Assembly: GCA_016218765.1 (NCBI GenBank) | Contig: JACRCZ010000132.1 | Coordinates: 1 to 64,000, forward strand | DNA length: 64,000 bases | Reading direction: 5' to 3' | DNA from: Deltaproteobacteria bacterium | Lineage (GTDB): Bacteria; Myxococcota_A; Polyangia; DRWM01; JAAZOP01 | In this document: piece after piece, positions 9,441 through 18,593 of the stretch | Layout: each line of letters begins with the position of its first letter | Position numbering within the stretch: the first letter of the stretch is position 1 | Translations under genes and position numbers: made by a program | The notes under the pieces: generated by a model | Seen by the model: the letters and a program-made list of their open reading frames with translations, nothing else | What the model was told of the DNA's origin: nothing | Databases searched by the model: none

Positions 9441-10651
9441 GGCTCCGTTGCTCCCCTGCCCTGAGCGGCGTCGAAGGGCCGGGCCGCGCGCGCCACGGCC
9501 TTCTTGGCCCCTTCGTCCATGTCCTTCGCGACCTCGATCGCCAGTCCCGATTCCGCGAGCAGCTTGCGCCCGCGGTCGACGTTGGTCCCCTCCAGCCGCA
9601 CGACGAGCGGCACCTTGAGGCCGGCCTCCCGGACGGCCGCGATGACGCCCTCGGCCAGCACGTCGCACTTCAGGATGCCGCCGAAGATGTTGACGAAGAT
9701 CGCCTTCACCGCCGGGTCGGAGAGGATGACCTTGAACGCCTGCGCCACCTGGTCCTTGCTCGCCCCGCCGCCCACGTCCAGGAAGTTCGCCGGCTCGCCG
9801 CCGTGGTGCTTCAGGATGTCCATCGTCGCCATCGCGAGCCCGGCGCCGTTGACCATGCACCCGACGTCGCCGTGCATCCGGATGTACGAGAAGCCCGCGG
9901 CGCGCGCCGCGGCCTCCGCCGGGTCCTCCTCCGACGGGTCGGCCAGCGCCGCGTGGCCCTTGTGCCGGTAGGCCGCGTTGTCGTCCAGCGTGACCTTGGC
10001 ATCGAGCGCGACGACGTCGCCGCTCTCCAGCACCACGAACGGGTTGACCTCGACCAGCGAGCAGTCCTCCGCGGCGAAGACCTTGTAGAGCGCGCCGAGC
10101 GCGCGGGCGAGCTTGCCCGCCGTGGGCTCCCCCAGCCCCAGCCCGAACGCCAGCTCCCGCGCCTCGAAGCCCCGCAGTCCGTACGCCGGATCGATCGCCC
10201 GCGAGAGGATCTTCTCGGGCGTCTTGCGCGCCACCTCCTCGATCTCCATCCCGCCTTCGCTCGAGACCATGAGCACGACGCGGCGGCGGTCGCGATCGAC
10301 CACGATGCCCGCGTACAGCTCCTTGGCCACCCGCAGTCCCTGCTCGACCAGCAGCCGGCGCACGACCTTGCCCTCGGGCCCGGTCTGGTGCGTCACCAGC
10401 TTCATGCCCAGGATGCGCGTGGCCGCCTCCCGCGCGGCGCCTGCGCCCCGGACGACCTTGACGCCGCCGCCCTTGCCGCGCCCGCCGGCGTGGATCTGCG
10501 CCTTGACCACGACCGTCTCGTCGCCCGTCTCGGCGATCAGCGCCTTCGCCGCCGCCTCGGCCTCGTCGAGGTCGAACGCGACGCGGCCGAGCGGTACGGG
10601 TACGCCGGCCTTGCGGAACAGCTCCTTCCCCTGGTGCTCGTGCAGCTTCAT
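9437..10651 (-). CDS. sucC: Succinyl-CoA synthetase beta subunit
   Basis: 404 aa. It begins [20 protein letters not shown], has the ATP-grasp domain (residues about 5-230, with [12 protein letters not shown]) and the CoA-ligase domain with [10 protein letters not shown] and NIFGGI. It supplies the nucleotide site of the SucCD complex. The family normally ends around [16 protein letters not shown]; here about 17 extra residues (ending [13 protein letters not shown]) are encoded by a short dispersed-type repeat at 9459-9478 that has entered the 3' end without destroying the overlap with sucD. Confidence 0.96.
9459..9478. repeat. 20-nt imperfect inverted repeat inside the sucC 3' end
   Basis: CCCTGAGCGGCGTCGAAGGG, two near-complementary arms around GGC. 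It resembles the CCCTTCGAC...GCTCAGGG-type elements I know from many environmental bacterial genomes. It adds residues PFDAAQGR to the SucC C-terminus. Confidence 0.5.
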
Positions 10652-10756
10652 GCGCCAACGACCTCCGTGCGACCCCTCGAGCCGACCCTCCGGCCGGAAT
10701 CCCCCGGCCGTGCCGTCGCGCCTCCCCTTAGCGGGTTCGGCGCGGACGGTCAACCC

Positions 10757-10789
10757 GGGCGGGAAGGGCGGGGAGAGCGGGAAGTGCGG
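10757..10789. repeat. G-rich short tandem repeat upstream of sucC
   Basis: Imperfect 9-10 nt units of GGGAAGGGCG, GGGAGAGCG and GGGAAGTGCG type in the 176-nt gap between the SDR stop and the sucC start. The same unit type recurs at 30951-30987. No gene is seen in this gap. Confidence 0.45.
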
Positions 10790-10827
10790 CGGTGGCGACG
10801 CGCCGCGCGCGCAACTCCCCCGGCGCC

Positions 10828-11649
10828 TCACACGAAGAGATCGGGCACCAGCGGGACCCCGGGCTCCACCGCGTAGCGCTCGAAGTCGGTCACCCCCTCC
10901 GCCGCGAGGACGTCCTCGTCGAGGAAGAAGTTGCCCGTGCACTCGCGGCTCGACCGCACGAGGATCGCGTGCGCGGCGTCGGCCACGATTCCGGGCGTGC
11001 GGGAGCCGCGCACGACGGCCTCGCTCCCGGGGATGTTGCGGATCGCGGCGGTGGCGATCGAGGTCCGCGGCCAGAGCGCGTTGAACGCGATCCCGGTGCG
11101 GCGGAACTCCTCGGCCATTCCCAGCACGCACAGGCTCATCCCGACCTTGGCGATCGAGTAGGCGACGTGGCCCGCGAACCATTGCGGCTCCAGACGCAGG
11201 GGAGGGGAGAGCACCAGCACGTGCGGGTTCTCCGCCCGCCGCAGGTGCGGGAGGCAGGCCTGCGTGCAGAGGAACGTGCCGCGGGCGTTCACCTGCTGCA
11301 TCAGGTCGTACCGCTTCATCGGCGTGTCGGCCGTGCCGGCGAGGTGGATCGCGCTGGCGTTGTTGACCAGGATATCAATCCCGCCGAACGTCTCCGCCGT
11401 CCGCTCCACCGCGGCCCGCACCGCCGCCTCGTCGCGGATGTCGCAGGCGAGCGCCAGCGCGCGTCCTCCCGCCCGCTCGAGCTCCGCCGCCGCCGTGAAG
11501 ATCGTGCCCGGCAGGCGCGGATGCGGCTCGACCGTCTTCGCCGCGATCGCCACGTTGGCGCCGTCCCGCGCCGCTCGCAGTCCGATGGCCAGCCCGATCC
11601 CCCGGCTCCCCCCCGTCACGAACAGCGTCTTGCCCCGCAGCTCCGTCAT
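10828..11649 (-). CDS. Short-chain dehydrogenase/reductase (HSDL2/citronellol dehydrogenase-like)
   Basis: 273 aa. NAD(P)-binding motif TGGSRGIG (12-19), NNAS in the middle, and the catalytic YSIAK with Tyr and Lys four apart show an intact SDR active site. The insert [15 protein letters not shown] and the PRTSIATAA segment are typical of the hydroxysteroid-dehydrogenase-like 2 group, often linked to fatty-acid or isoprenoid degradation. Substrate cannot be told from the sequence. Single gene, 70 nt after the cysteine desulfidase gene on the same strand, with a purine-rich leader. Confidence 0.85.
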   Translation of the reverse strand: MTELRGKTLFVTGGSRGIGLAIGLRAARDGANVAIAAKTVEPHPRLPGTIFTAAAELERAGGRALALACDIRDEAAVRAAVERTAETFGGIDILVNNASAIHLAGTADTPMKRYDLMQQVNARGTFLCTQACLPHLRRAENPHVLVLSPPLRLEPQWFAGHVAYSIAKVGMSLCVLGMAEEFRRTGIAFNALWPRTSIATAAIRNIPGSEAVVRGSRTPGIVADAAHAILVRSSRECTGNFFLDEDVLAAEGVTDFERYAVEPGVPLVPDLFV

Positions 11650-11719
11650 CGCCCGCTTCCCCTCTCCCCCTCTCCGGCCGTTCTCTCCACCTCTCCTCGT
11701 CCGGCCTTCGGCGTGCCGG

Positions 11720-13093
11720 CTAGTAGCCGACGACCGCGCGCTTGCGCTCCAGGATCCGCACCGTTGCGCAATCGACGTCGCGCATCGAGCGCGCGATCTC
11801 GCCGATATTGGCGAGGGTCGCGTCGGCGTCCGGTCCCAGGATGCCGTTGCTGGGCGGGATCGAGACTCCCTCGTGGGCGAGCAGCGCGCTTTCCAGCGCG
11901 GCGCCGGCCGCGGTGGCGATCTTGAAGGCGCAGCCGACCTTGGCGCCGTCGCAGATCTCGCCCGTGATGTTGCCGGCCATGTTCTGCACGGCCGGCGGCA
12001 CCGCCTTCGCGGTCGGGTCGAGCAGCAGGGCTGCGCCGGCCGCGGCGCCGATTCCGGCCTTGACCACGCAGCCGCAGAGCGCGGCGAGCACGCCGGTGTG
12101 GTGCGTCATCCGTGCGGTGAGCCCGTGGCCCAGGGCCAGTGCCGCGGCGAGGCGATCGTCGTCCGCGCCGACGAACTCGGCCACGGCCGCCACCGGCAGG
12201 GTGACCACGATCCCCTGGTTGCCGGACCCCGCGCTGGACATCACCTCGATCCCGTGCCCGCTCATCCGGGCGTCGGCGGCGGACGCCGCGGCGATCTTCG
12301 CGTCGAGCGTCACGTCGCGGGCCAATCGGCCGCGGTCGGCCAGCCCGGCCAGCATGGCGCCGACCCCGGCGCCCAGGCGCCTCGTCCGTCCGGCTTCCGC
12401 GGCCGCGCGGTTGATCGCCACGCCGCGCAGCAGGTGGGCCCGCACCTCCGGCGACAGCGTCCTCGCCGCCGCGATCAGCTCGGCGATCGTCCAGCGGGCC
12501 GGGTCCGGCGCCGTCACGCCGCTCGCCGTCGTCCCGGAGCCGCCGCCCGTGGTCGCGGTCCGCAGCGGTCGCCCGTCGCGCCGTACCAGGTGCACGGCGT
12601 CGTGCTCCCCCCGGATCACGACCTCCCCCACGTGGCGCTCCCCGCCTCGCGTCAGCACCACCCGCGCCTCGAGGAACAGCACGTCCTCGTGCGCTTCCTG
12701 CACCTGGATCGCCACCACGCCGTCGGCCAGCAGGCCGCGCGCGGCGCGCAGCACCTCGGGGCCGACGGCCGCCAGCAGTGCCAGACGCTCGCCGCAATCC
12801 AGGGACGGGCCGAGCGCGGCCGCGAGGTCGATTCCCGTGCGGGTGCCCGCGTTCGGGATGCCGACGGCGACGACGTTCTTGTACAGGCTGCGCACGGTGC
12901 GCAGGTCGACCAGCTCGATCCGCTCCTCGCCCGCGGGTGCGGGGGGCGCCGCGGCGGCGCCGGCCCACGCGGGGATTTCGCCTCGCGCGACGGCCGCGGC
13001 GAGGGAGGTTGCCAGGGCCACCGCCGCGGGCTCGGTGCACCCGGTCACGGGAACGGTCGAACGCATCAGGAGCGCGCCGAGGTCACTGCTCAT
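11720..13093 (-). CDS. L-cysteine desulfidase family protein (UPF0597/CyuA-like)
   Basis: 457 aa. Conserved family blocks are VTGCTEPAAVA (Cys19), GIPNAGTRTG, SSAGSGNQGI, LAALCGCVVKAGIGAAAG and MAGNITGEICDGAKVGCAFK. The spaced cysteines are the expected ligands of the labile [4Fe-4S] cluster that dehydrates or desulfurates L-cysteine to pyruvate, ammonia and sulfide (serine dehydratase alpha-like fold). Substrate could be L-serine or L-cysteine. Cytosolic. A TTGCAA/TACGAA promoter lies just upstream with the ATG only 7 nt after the -10, and no Shine-Dalgarno sequence. Confidence 0.85.
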   Translation of the reverse strand: MSSDLGALLMRSTVPVTGCTEPAAVALATSLAAAVARGEIPAWAGAAAAPPAPAGEERIELVDLRTVRSLYKNVVAVGIPNAGTRTGIDLAAALGPSLDCGERLALLAAVGPEVLRAARGLLADGVVAIQVQEAHEDVLFLEARVVLTRGGERHVGEVVIRGEHDAVHLVRRDGRPLRTATTGGGSGTTASGVTAPDPARWTIAELIAAARTLSPEVRAHLLRGVAINRAAAEAGRTRRLGAGVGAMLAGLADRGRLARDVTLDAKIAAASAADARMSGHGIEVMSSAGSGNQGIVVTLPVAAVAEFVGADDDRLAAALALGHGLTARMTHHTGVLAALCGCVVKAGIGAAAGAALLLDPTAKAVPPAVQNMAGNITGEICDGAKVGCAFKIATAAGAALESALLAHEGVSIPPSNGILGPDADATLANIGEIARSMRDVDCATVRILERKRAVVGY

Positions 13094-13100
13094 CGGCCCG

Positions 13101-13128
13101 TTCGTAGCGGAAAACGGGCAAGTTGCAA
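13101..13128 (-). promoter_or_regulatory. Candidate promoter of the cysteine desulfidase gene
   Basis: On the minus strand TTGCAA (13128-13123), 16 nt, then TACGAA (13106-13101). The ATG at 13093 follows 7 nt later, so the mRNA would be leaderless or nearly so. Confidence 0.35.
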
Positions 13129-13225
13129 GCCCGAATTCCGGTGAATGCCGGCATGGGGCCGTCCGTCAGAGCGCCGGCGCGGATGTTCAGCCGCCGCGAT
13201 GTGTGCTTTCGGGCGGTGGGGAACC

Positions 13226-13234
13226 GTGCTATAC
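13226..13234 (+). promoter_or_regulatory. Extended -10 box (TGCTATACC) of the secreted protein gene at 13261
   Basis: TG-N-TATACC lies 26 nt before the ATG; a purine-rich AGGGAGGTGG Shine-Dalgarno follows it, so this transcript would have a short conventional leader. Confidence 0.4.
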
Positions 13235-13260
13235 CGCCCCTGGGGCAAGGGAGGTGGACG

Positions 13261-14127
13261 ATGACGCGTATTGGTCTCTTGGTGACCTTGGCCGTCGCGG
13301 TTCTTGTTTCGTTCGCGCCGGACGCCGCGGCGCAGCGCCGTCGCGGGCAGACGGCCGAGCCGGCGCCGCCGCCGGAGCCGACCGAGCCGAATGCGAACAT
13401 CGTGGCGCTGATGAACGGCCTGACCTGGGGCATGAGCAAGGACCAGGTCGTCGAGGCGGTGAAGCTGGAGATCAAGAACAAGTACTGGCCGCAGATCCAG
13501 GCCGTCGCCGACGACGCCGTGGCGGAGCAGGGCCTGCGCACGCGGATGGAGCGCGACCAGCAGCGCTTCGTCGATTCCTGCGTCAAGTTCGACGGCCAGC
13601 AGACGCCGTGGAACGTGTCGATGGTCGATACCGAATTCACCCACAACAACCAGGAGGAGATGTGCAAGTTCGATCGCGGCGACGCGACGGATTTCCTGTT
13701 CTTCATCCGCGGCAAGCTGTGGAAGATCTTCCGCACGCTGAACCAGGGCATCGGCGGCGGCGGCGCGACCTTCGAGGACATGCGCGCGCAGCTCGAAGGG
13801 CAGTTCGGCACCGGCGAGGAGATGCGCTCGGTCGACCAGTACACGCTGGTCAGCGAGGTCGTCGGCGTGAAGTGGATCGACTCGCAGACCGAGATGGCGC
13901 TGCGGACGCTCAGCCTCTACGGCGTGCTGGCCGTCGTGCTCACCGAGCGGGCGACGCTGGCGAACCTGGCGACCCTGCGCCGCGCGGTCGCGACCGAGTC
14001 CGACCAGGGCAGCGGGCTGACCGACGCGGTGACCGAAGGGACGGCGCAGGACGAGAACTCGGACATCGTGGATCGGCTTCGCGGCACGCGTCCCGACCCG
14101 ACGGCTCCCCCCGCGACCAACCCCTGA
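13261..14127 (+). CDS. Secreted protein of unknown function
   Basis: 288 aa. Signal peptide residues 1-24 (MTRIGLLVTLAVAVLVSFAPDAAAQ), then a short Pro/Glu linker. The mature region contains LMNGLTWGMSKDQVVEAVKL, a pattern seen in exported proteins whose WG(M/A)S segment introduces a small alpha/beta unit, and an extended charged region to the C-terminus with two Cys. No enzyme motif. ATG 13261 has AGGGAGGTGG 4-5 nt upstream, a strong site. Probably periplasmic. Confidence 0.65.
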   Translation: MTRIGLLVTLAVAVLVSFAPDAAAQRRRGQTAEPAPPPEPTEPNANIVALMNGLTWGMSKDQVVEAVKLEIKNKYWPQIQAVADDAVAEQGLRTRMERDQQRFVDSCVKFDGQQTPWNVSMVDTEFTHNNQEEMCKFDRGDATDFLFFIRGKLWKIFRTLNQGIGGGGATFEDMRAQLEGQFGTGEEMRSVDQYTLVSEVVGVKWIDSQTEMALRTLSLYGVLAVVLTERATLANLATLRRAVATESDQGSGLTDAVTEGTAQDENSDIVDRLRGTRPDPTAPPATNP

Positions 14128-14139
14128 ACGGTCAATCTG

Positions 14140-14421
14140 TCACGCCACGGGGCCGTTCTTCTCGCCCTCGATCAGCGCGTCCACGGTGGTGACGGCGGGA
14201 AACTCCCCGCGCAACAGCGGCTCCACGACCTCGGCGTGGGTGACGCCCAGGCCCGGGCAGCCGGCGCAGCTCGCGGCGTAGCGCAGCACCACCCGCCCGG
14301 CGGCCGCGTCGGCCCGCGCCAGCTCGACCCGCCCGCGGTCCACGGCGAGGATCGGCAGGATGCGCGTGCGCAGGAACTCGCGAAGGATCTCGTCGGTCGG
14401 AAAGGGGTTCGCCCCGGGCAC
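14140..14421 (-). CDS. NifU-type Fe-S scaffold domain protein
   Basis: 93 aa, equal to a free-standing NifU C-terminal domain (PF01106 type). The conserved SCAGCPG supplies the CxxC that holds a transient Fe-S cluster, and GVTHAEVVEPLLRGEFP follows as in the family. It would pass clusters to apo-proteins in the cytosol. The start is GTG at 14421 with GGAGG just upstream. It follows the collagen-like membrane-protein gene by 18 nt; whether this has meaning is unclear. Confidence 0.85.
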   Translation of the reverse strand: MPGANPFPTDEILREFLRTRILPILAVDRGRVELARADAAAGRVVLRYAASCAGCPGLGVTHAEVVEPLLRGEFPAVTTVDALIEGEKNGPVA

Positions 14422-14439
14422 GCAGCCTCCGAAGAGCGG

Positions 14440-16461
14440 TCAGCGGATCTTGCCCATCGCCTTGATCGCATCGCCGACCGCGACGGCGATCTCGCCGAGC
14501 GTGTTGCCGAGCAGCACGAGACGCTCGGCATACTCCTGCAGGAAGCGGGCGTTCCAGGCGTCGACGAGGCCGAGCGCCGGGGCCGGATCGACGACGATGG
14601 CCCACAGCTCGGGCTTCGCCCGGAAGGACTCCCAGAACAGCTCGACGTCCAGGTTGTCGAACTTCTCGTCGCCGTTGATGTCGTTCCAGCCGCCGCTCTG
14701 GCCCGGGTCGAGCAGGAACAGGTACCGTCCGGTCGTCTTCTGGCCGCTGCCCTCGCCCACCATGACCCACATCATGTTCTTCGCCTCGGCCTTGACCACC
14801 GGCGGCGCTTCCTCCCCCGCAGCAGGCTCGGGCGGAGGAGTCGCGCCCTCGGCGGGCGCGGCCGGCGCGGTGGAGGTGATGCCGAGGTCGGAGTGGGCGA
14901 CGGGGTCCTCGAGGATCTGGATGTTGTAGTCCAGCGTGAACAGGCGCGGCATCTTCGACAGATCGGCCGTCCAGTTGTCCTCGGACAGCGCGCCCCAGAA
15001 GCCCGGCTCGAAGGCCGCGACGAAGCGGGAAGGCCCGAGGTACCGGCCGAGCGCGTCGGCGGCCGCGGGCCCGCCGATCTTCGCCTCCAGGCTCTTGAAG
15101 TACCCGACGATGTCCTGCTCGATCGCCGCCGAGAGATCCTGCCCGACGGTGTAGGCCGCCAGGGCCGAATCGAGCAGCCCCGCGACATCGCGCTTCTCCG
15201 TCGGGAATTTCGCCAGGAACTCCTGACACCCGGTCAGCGTCTTCTGGACCTTCTCGTCGGGCGCGGCGTCCGCCTTGTGCTTCTCGACGTAGGCGGTGCA
15301 CTGCACTTCCTTCTTGAAGCCCGCGGCCGAGAGGGCTTCGAGCTGGAAGGCGTAGCGCTCGAGTCCCTGCGAGGTCCACGCGGCGTGGCTCAGCAGCTGC
15401 TCGCTCAGCTTGTTCCAGAGGGTGATGGCCCGCAGCACCGGGCTGATCGTCTCGTTGGCGAACGCGGAGAAGTTGCCGACAATCATCGACTCGCTGACGA
15501 GGTCCGCCGACTTGCTGACGTCCGACTGCAGGGCCTGGATCGCGTCGCGATCCTCGCGGATCGTGGTCAGGATGAACAGCGGATCCCGCGCCGTCATGGC
15601 GTCGCTGATCCGCTTCTGCATGTCGCCGATCGCCTGCTGGACGATCTTGACCTTCGGATCGTGCACCTTCTCCAGCCCGGCCTGGATCTTGCGAGCATGG
15701 TCGTGCGACAGGGCCACGACCTTGTCCCGGCTCTGGTTGCCGCCGAGCATCCAACCGACCAGCGCGCCGAGGCCGAGGCAGATGAAGCCGATGACGGCGA
15801 AGAGGACGATGTCCTTCTTGCGCATGCCCTTGCCGCCGATGGCGTCCCGCAGCTCCTTCTCCGAGATGACCTTCTCGACATCGAGCGCGCCTGCGGAGAG
15901 GCGGGAGGGCTGGGCTTGCGTGCCGAACGGGTCGTGCTTGTCGATCTCCGGCTTCTCCGGCTCGGCCGGGGCCGCCATGAAGGGCGGCGGTGCCATGCCG
16001 GGGAGGCCGGGGACCGCGGGTGCCGCGCCCTGGCGCGCCGGGCCGCCGACGCCGGGCAGGCCGGGGATGCCCGGGATGCCGGGCACGCCGGGAATCGGCG
16101 CGCCGCCGGGCGAGCCGATCAAGGTCTTTCCCGCGCCCGGTCTGGCGGCCGTCGCGGCGCCCGGAACGCCGGGAATCCCCGGTACGCCCGGGATGGCGGG
16201 AGCGGCGGGCTGCCCGCCGCCCAGGCCCGGGATGCCGGGGATGCCGGGAATGCCGGGAATGCCTGGCAGCGCGCCGGGCTGTTTGCCCGCCGGGGCCGAC
16301 ACCAGGGTCTTCGCCGTGCCGAGGCCCAGCTTCGCGCGCAGGTCGTCGACCTTCTTCTTCTCGCCGGTCTTCGGCGCCTCCCGCGGCGCGGGCGGCTGGC
16401 TGCCCCGTCCCCCCGTGCCTTCCTGCTCGAACTCGACATCGTCGCTGTTGTCGTCGCTCAA
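14440..16461 (-). CDS. Membrane protein with collagen-like GIPG repeats
   Basis: 673 aa from a TTG start with GGAGGAG upstream. Residues 1-60 are charged and disordered. Blocks of GIPG/GVPG/GLPG tripeptide-like repeats occupy about 64-80, 88-101, 121-138 and 148-156, interspersed with AKTLVS and GKTLIGS motifs. One transmembrane helix lies at about 217-240 (DIVLFAVIGFICLGLGALVG), preceded by KGMRKK, so the repeats are predicted cytoplasmic and the C-terminal 430 residues periplasmic. The periplasmic part has helical heptads, an inserted Pro/Ala stretch and an ordered end domain (WVMVGEGSGQKTTGRYLFLL). Function unknown; the KTL-x-G motifs recall repeats in myxobacterial motility and regulatory proteins, but this is only a resemblance. 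Confidence 0.7.
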   Translation of the reverse strand: MSDDNSDDVEFEQEGTGGRGSQPPAPREAPKTGEKKKVDDLRAKLGLGTAKTLVSAPAGKQPGALPGIPGIPGIPGIPGLGGGQPAAPAIPGVPGIPGVPGAATAARPGAGKTLIGSPGGAPIPGVPGIPGIPGLPGVGGPARQGAAPAVPGLPGMAPPPFMAAPAEPEKPEIDKHDPFGTQAQPSRLSAGALDVEKVISEKELRDAIGGKGMRKKDIVLFAVIGFICLGLGALVGWMLGGNQSRDKVVALSHDHARKIQAGLEKVHDPKVKIVQQAIGDMQKRISDAMTARDPLFILTTIREDRDAIQALQSDVSKSADLVSESMIVGNFSAFANETISPVLRAITLWNKLSEQLLSHAAWTSQGLERYAFQLEALSAAGFKKEVQCTAYVEKHKADAAPDEKVQKTLTGCQEFLAKFPTEKRDVAGLLDSALAAYTVGQDLSAAIEQDIVGYFKSLEAKIGGPAAADALGRYLGPSRFVAAFEPGFWGALSEDNWTADLSKMPRLFTLDYNIQILEDPVAHSDLGITSTAPAAPAEGATPPPEPAAGEEAPPVVKAEAKNMMWVMVGEGSGQKTTGRYLFLLDPGQSGGWNDINGDEKFDNLDVELFWESFRAKPELWAIVVDPAPALGLVDAWNARFLQEYAERLVLLGNTLGEIAVAVGDAIKAMGKIR

Positions 16462-16615
16462 GTTTCTCCTCCGGTCCGCAACCCCACCCCGTCGCCCCGA
16501 CTCGCGGGAAGTTCGGACGAACGGTAGCGGTTGCCGCCCCCGCAAGTCAAGGCGCTCCCGCCGCTCGCGCCCCGAAAAGTTGACAGCTCTCCGCTTCCTG
16601 CCCTATTCGGTCGAT

Positions 16616-18184
16616 GTGCAGAGTTTCGCTGCCGCCATTCGCTTCCGCCGCCCGCGCCTGCTGCAGGCGTGCCTCGCCTCTTTCCTCGCCGCCGGCTCGC
16701 TCGCGCCGCGTATCGCGGTCGCCGGCGACGATGCCGGCGACGAGCAGCGCGACGGCCGCACGAGCGCCGAGCGGCGCCGCGTCGAACAGCTCGGACTCGG
16801 CCGGGCTTCGACCGTGCACCGGCTGATCCGCGAAGGGCCGACGACCGCACAGCTTCGCTCCGCCGGCGGCGACGAGCGTCCCGCGACCCTCCTCTTCCCG
16901 ATCCCCGGCGCGCGCATCGGCCGCGGCCACGGCAGCGGCACCAACGGCTACCACGAGGCGCTGGACATCATCGCCGACGAGGGCACCGTCATCCTTGCCG
17001 CCGAAAGCGGCCTCGTCGTCTACACGGGGGACGAGCTCAGCGGCTTCGGCAATCTCGCCGTCATCCTCCACCCCGGCGGCTGGCTCACCTACTATGCCCA
17101 CCTGAGCGCGTACCTGGTCCGCCCCGGACAGAAAGTCGAGCGCGGCCAGCGCGTCGCGCGGGTCGGCAACACCGGCATCAGCCGCGGCCCCCACCTCCAT
17201 TTCGTCCTGTGGATGGAAGGCGATCAGATCGACCCGTACCCGTTCTTCCGCCCCGCTCCCGGCGTCCCCCGCTCGGGCCCGCTGCCCTTCACCGGCCATC
17301 GCGTCCGAGCCCGCGAGACATGGGCCGGCATCGCCGAGCGCTACGGCGTGACAGCCTCCGAGCTGCGCGAGGCCAACCACCTCCCGGCCGACGCCGACCT
17401 TCACGTGGGCTGGCAGCTCATCGTGCCCAAGCGCCTGGAATCGCCGCCGGAGGACGAGGAGCCCGATCCGGGCAGCCCGGACGAGGGGACCTACGTCGTG
17501 CAGGCCGGCGACACCCTTTCGGAGATCGCCGAGCGTTTCTCCATCCCGCTGGACGACCTGGCCCGATGGAACGACCTGGCCGATCCGTCCCGAATCCGAT
17601 CCGACATGGTTCTCGTGCTCAACGGGGAGGACTCGGCCGAGGACGCCGCGGCCGAAGGGGAGGGCGACGAGCCGGCGGAACGCGGGCCGGCCGCAGGCGC
17701 CTCCAGCACCGCGGACTCCTCGCCTTCCGAGCCGCGAGCCTCGGCGAGCGTGCCGATGGCCGGTGCGGACGAAGAGGATGACCCTCCAGCGCCCGCCCCG
17801 GACGAGCCGGCTGCCGCGGCCGGGGATCTCCACGTGGTGCGGGAGGGCGAGACCGTGTCCGAGATCGCCGCCGCGCTCGGCCTGCACGTCCGCGACCTCC
17901 TGCAGGCCAACCCGGACCTCGATCCCGATCGCGTGCATCCCGGCCAGGAGCTGCGCATCCCGGACGTCGGGGGCGGGCCGGACAACGAGCGGGTCGAGGA
18001 GGACGGCGGGCGGGAGCGCGTGTTGACGACGGCGATCGAGGTGCGCGAGGGGGACTCGTTGTGGTCGCTGGCGCGCCGCTGGCGTACGTCGGTGCGCACA
18101 CTGCGGGACTTGAACCCGGACGTCGGCGATGGTACTCGGATTCGTCCCGGCCAGCGGCTGCTCGTTCCCCGGCCGGAACGCTAG
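16616..18184 (+). CDS. Secreted M23 peptidase with four LysM domains
   Basis: 522 aa from GTG 16616. A signal peptide ends near residue 36 (RIAVA). The M23 (LytM) domain spans about 93-215; zinc and catalytic residues are seen as His113 and Asp117 (HEALD) and HLH (193-195). LysM domains lie at about 227-272, 292-336, 396-440 and 465-515, separated by acidic Ala-rich linkers. It should bind and cut or remodel peptidoglycan, either as an endopeptidase or as an EnvC/NlpD-type activator; the intact metal ligands favour activity. TTG 16580 is an alternative start. A TTGACA at 16580-16585 lies 18 nt before TATTCG, so the start site of the mRNA may also fall at the GTG. Confidence 0.85.
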   Translation: MQSFAAAIRFRRPRLLQACLASFLAAGSLAPRIAVAGDDAGDEQRDGRTSAERRRVEQLGLGRASTVHRLIREGPTTAQLRSAGGDERPATLLFPIPGARIGRGHGSGTNGYHEALDIIADEGTVILAAESGLVVYTGDELSGFGNLAVILHPGGWLTYYAHLSAYLVRPGQKVERGQRVARVGNTGISRGPHLHFVLWMEGDQIDPYPFFRPAPGVPRSGPLPFTGHRVRARETWAGIAERYGVTASELREANHLPADADLHVGWQLIVPKRLESPPEDEEPDPGSPDEGTYVVQAGDTLSEIAERFSIPLDDLARWNDLADPSRIRSDMVLVLNGEDSAEDAAAEGEGDEPAERGPAAGASSTADSSPSEPRASASVPMAGADEEDDPPAPAPDEPAAAAGDLHVVREGETVSEIAAALGLHVRDLLQANPDLDPDRVHPGQELRIPDVGGGPDNERVEEDGGRERVLTTAIEVREGDSLWSLARRWRTSVRTLRDLNPDVGDGTRIRPGQRLLVPRPER

Positions 18185-18203
18185 CCGGAACAGGAGGCTC
18201 TAC

Positions 18204-18590
18204 GTGCAGGCACGAAGGATCACCGCGTTGCGTTGGCTGCTGCCGCTCGCGCTCCTCACTCTCGCCCTCGGCTGTCCCCCGCCCCAGCCGCCGCGGCCGC
18301 CCGGGGTCGCCCTGGAGGTCGTGAACAACTCGTCCGAGGAGATCATGTGCCTCTACGTCTCGCCCCAGAGCAGCGATTCGTGGGGCGGCGACCTGCTGGG
18401 CGCGGCGAACACGATCGCTCCGGGCGCGGCGTACACGGTGTACGTTCCCCCGGGGACGTACGACCTGATGGTCGAGGCGTTTCCGCCGCCGCAGTCGGGG
18501 CGCGCGGATTGTCCGAGCGGCTCCGAGATCGGACGGCGCATGGGCGTGACGCTGTCCGAGGACTCGCAGTGGGTCCTCTACGACGAGTAG
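18204..18590 (+). CDS. Small lipoprotein of unknown function
   Basis: 128 aa from GTG 18204, with GGAGG 6 nt upstream. Residues 1-19 form a lipoprotein signal (LLTLALG then Cys), followed by a Pro-rich spacer. The mature domain (VALEVVNNSSEEIMCLYVSP...VYVPPGTYDLMVEA) looks like a small beta-sandwich seen in envelope proteins that is built around a PGTY hairpin. It follows the M23/LysM gene by 19 nt and is probably in its operon. Confidence 0.7.
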   Translation: MQARRITALRWLLPLALLTLALGCPPPQPPRPPGVALEVVNNSSEEIMCLYVSPQSSDSWGGDLLGAANTIAPGAAYTVYVPPGTYDLMVEAFPPPQSGRADCPSGSEIGRRMGVTLSEDSQWVLYDE

Positions 18591-18593
18591 GTC

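Noticed and set aside
14127-14160. Terminator with GAACGG/CCGTTC arms between the secreted-protein gene and the NifU-type gene
   Set aside because: The loop is about 15-20 nt and most of the stem lies inside the NifU-type coding sequence.
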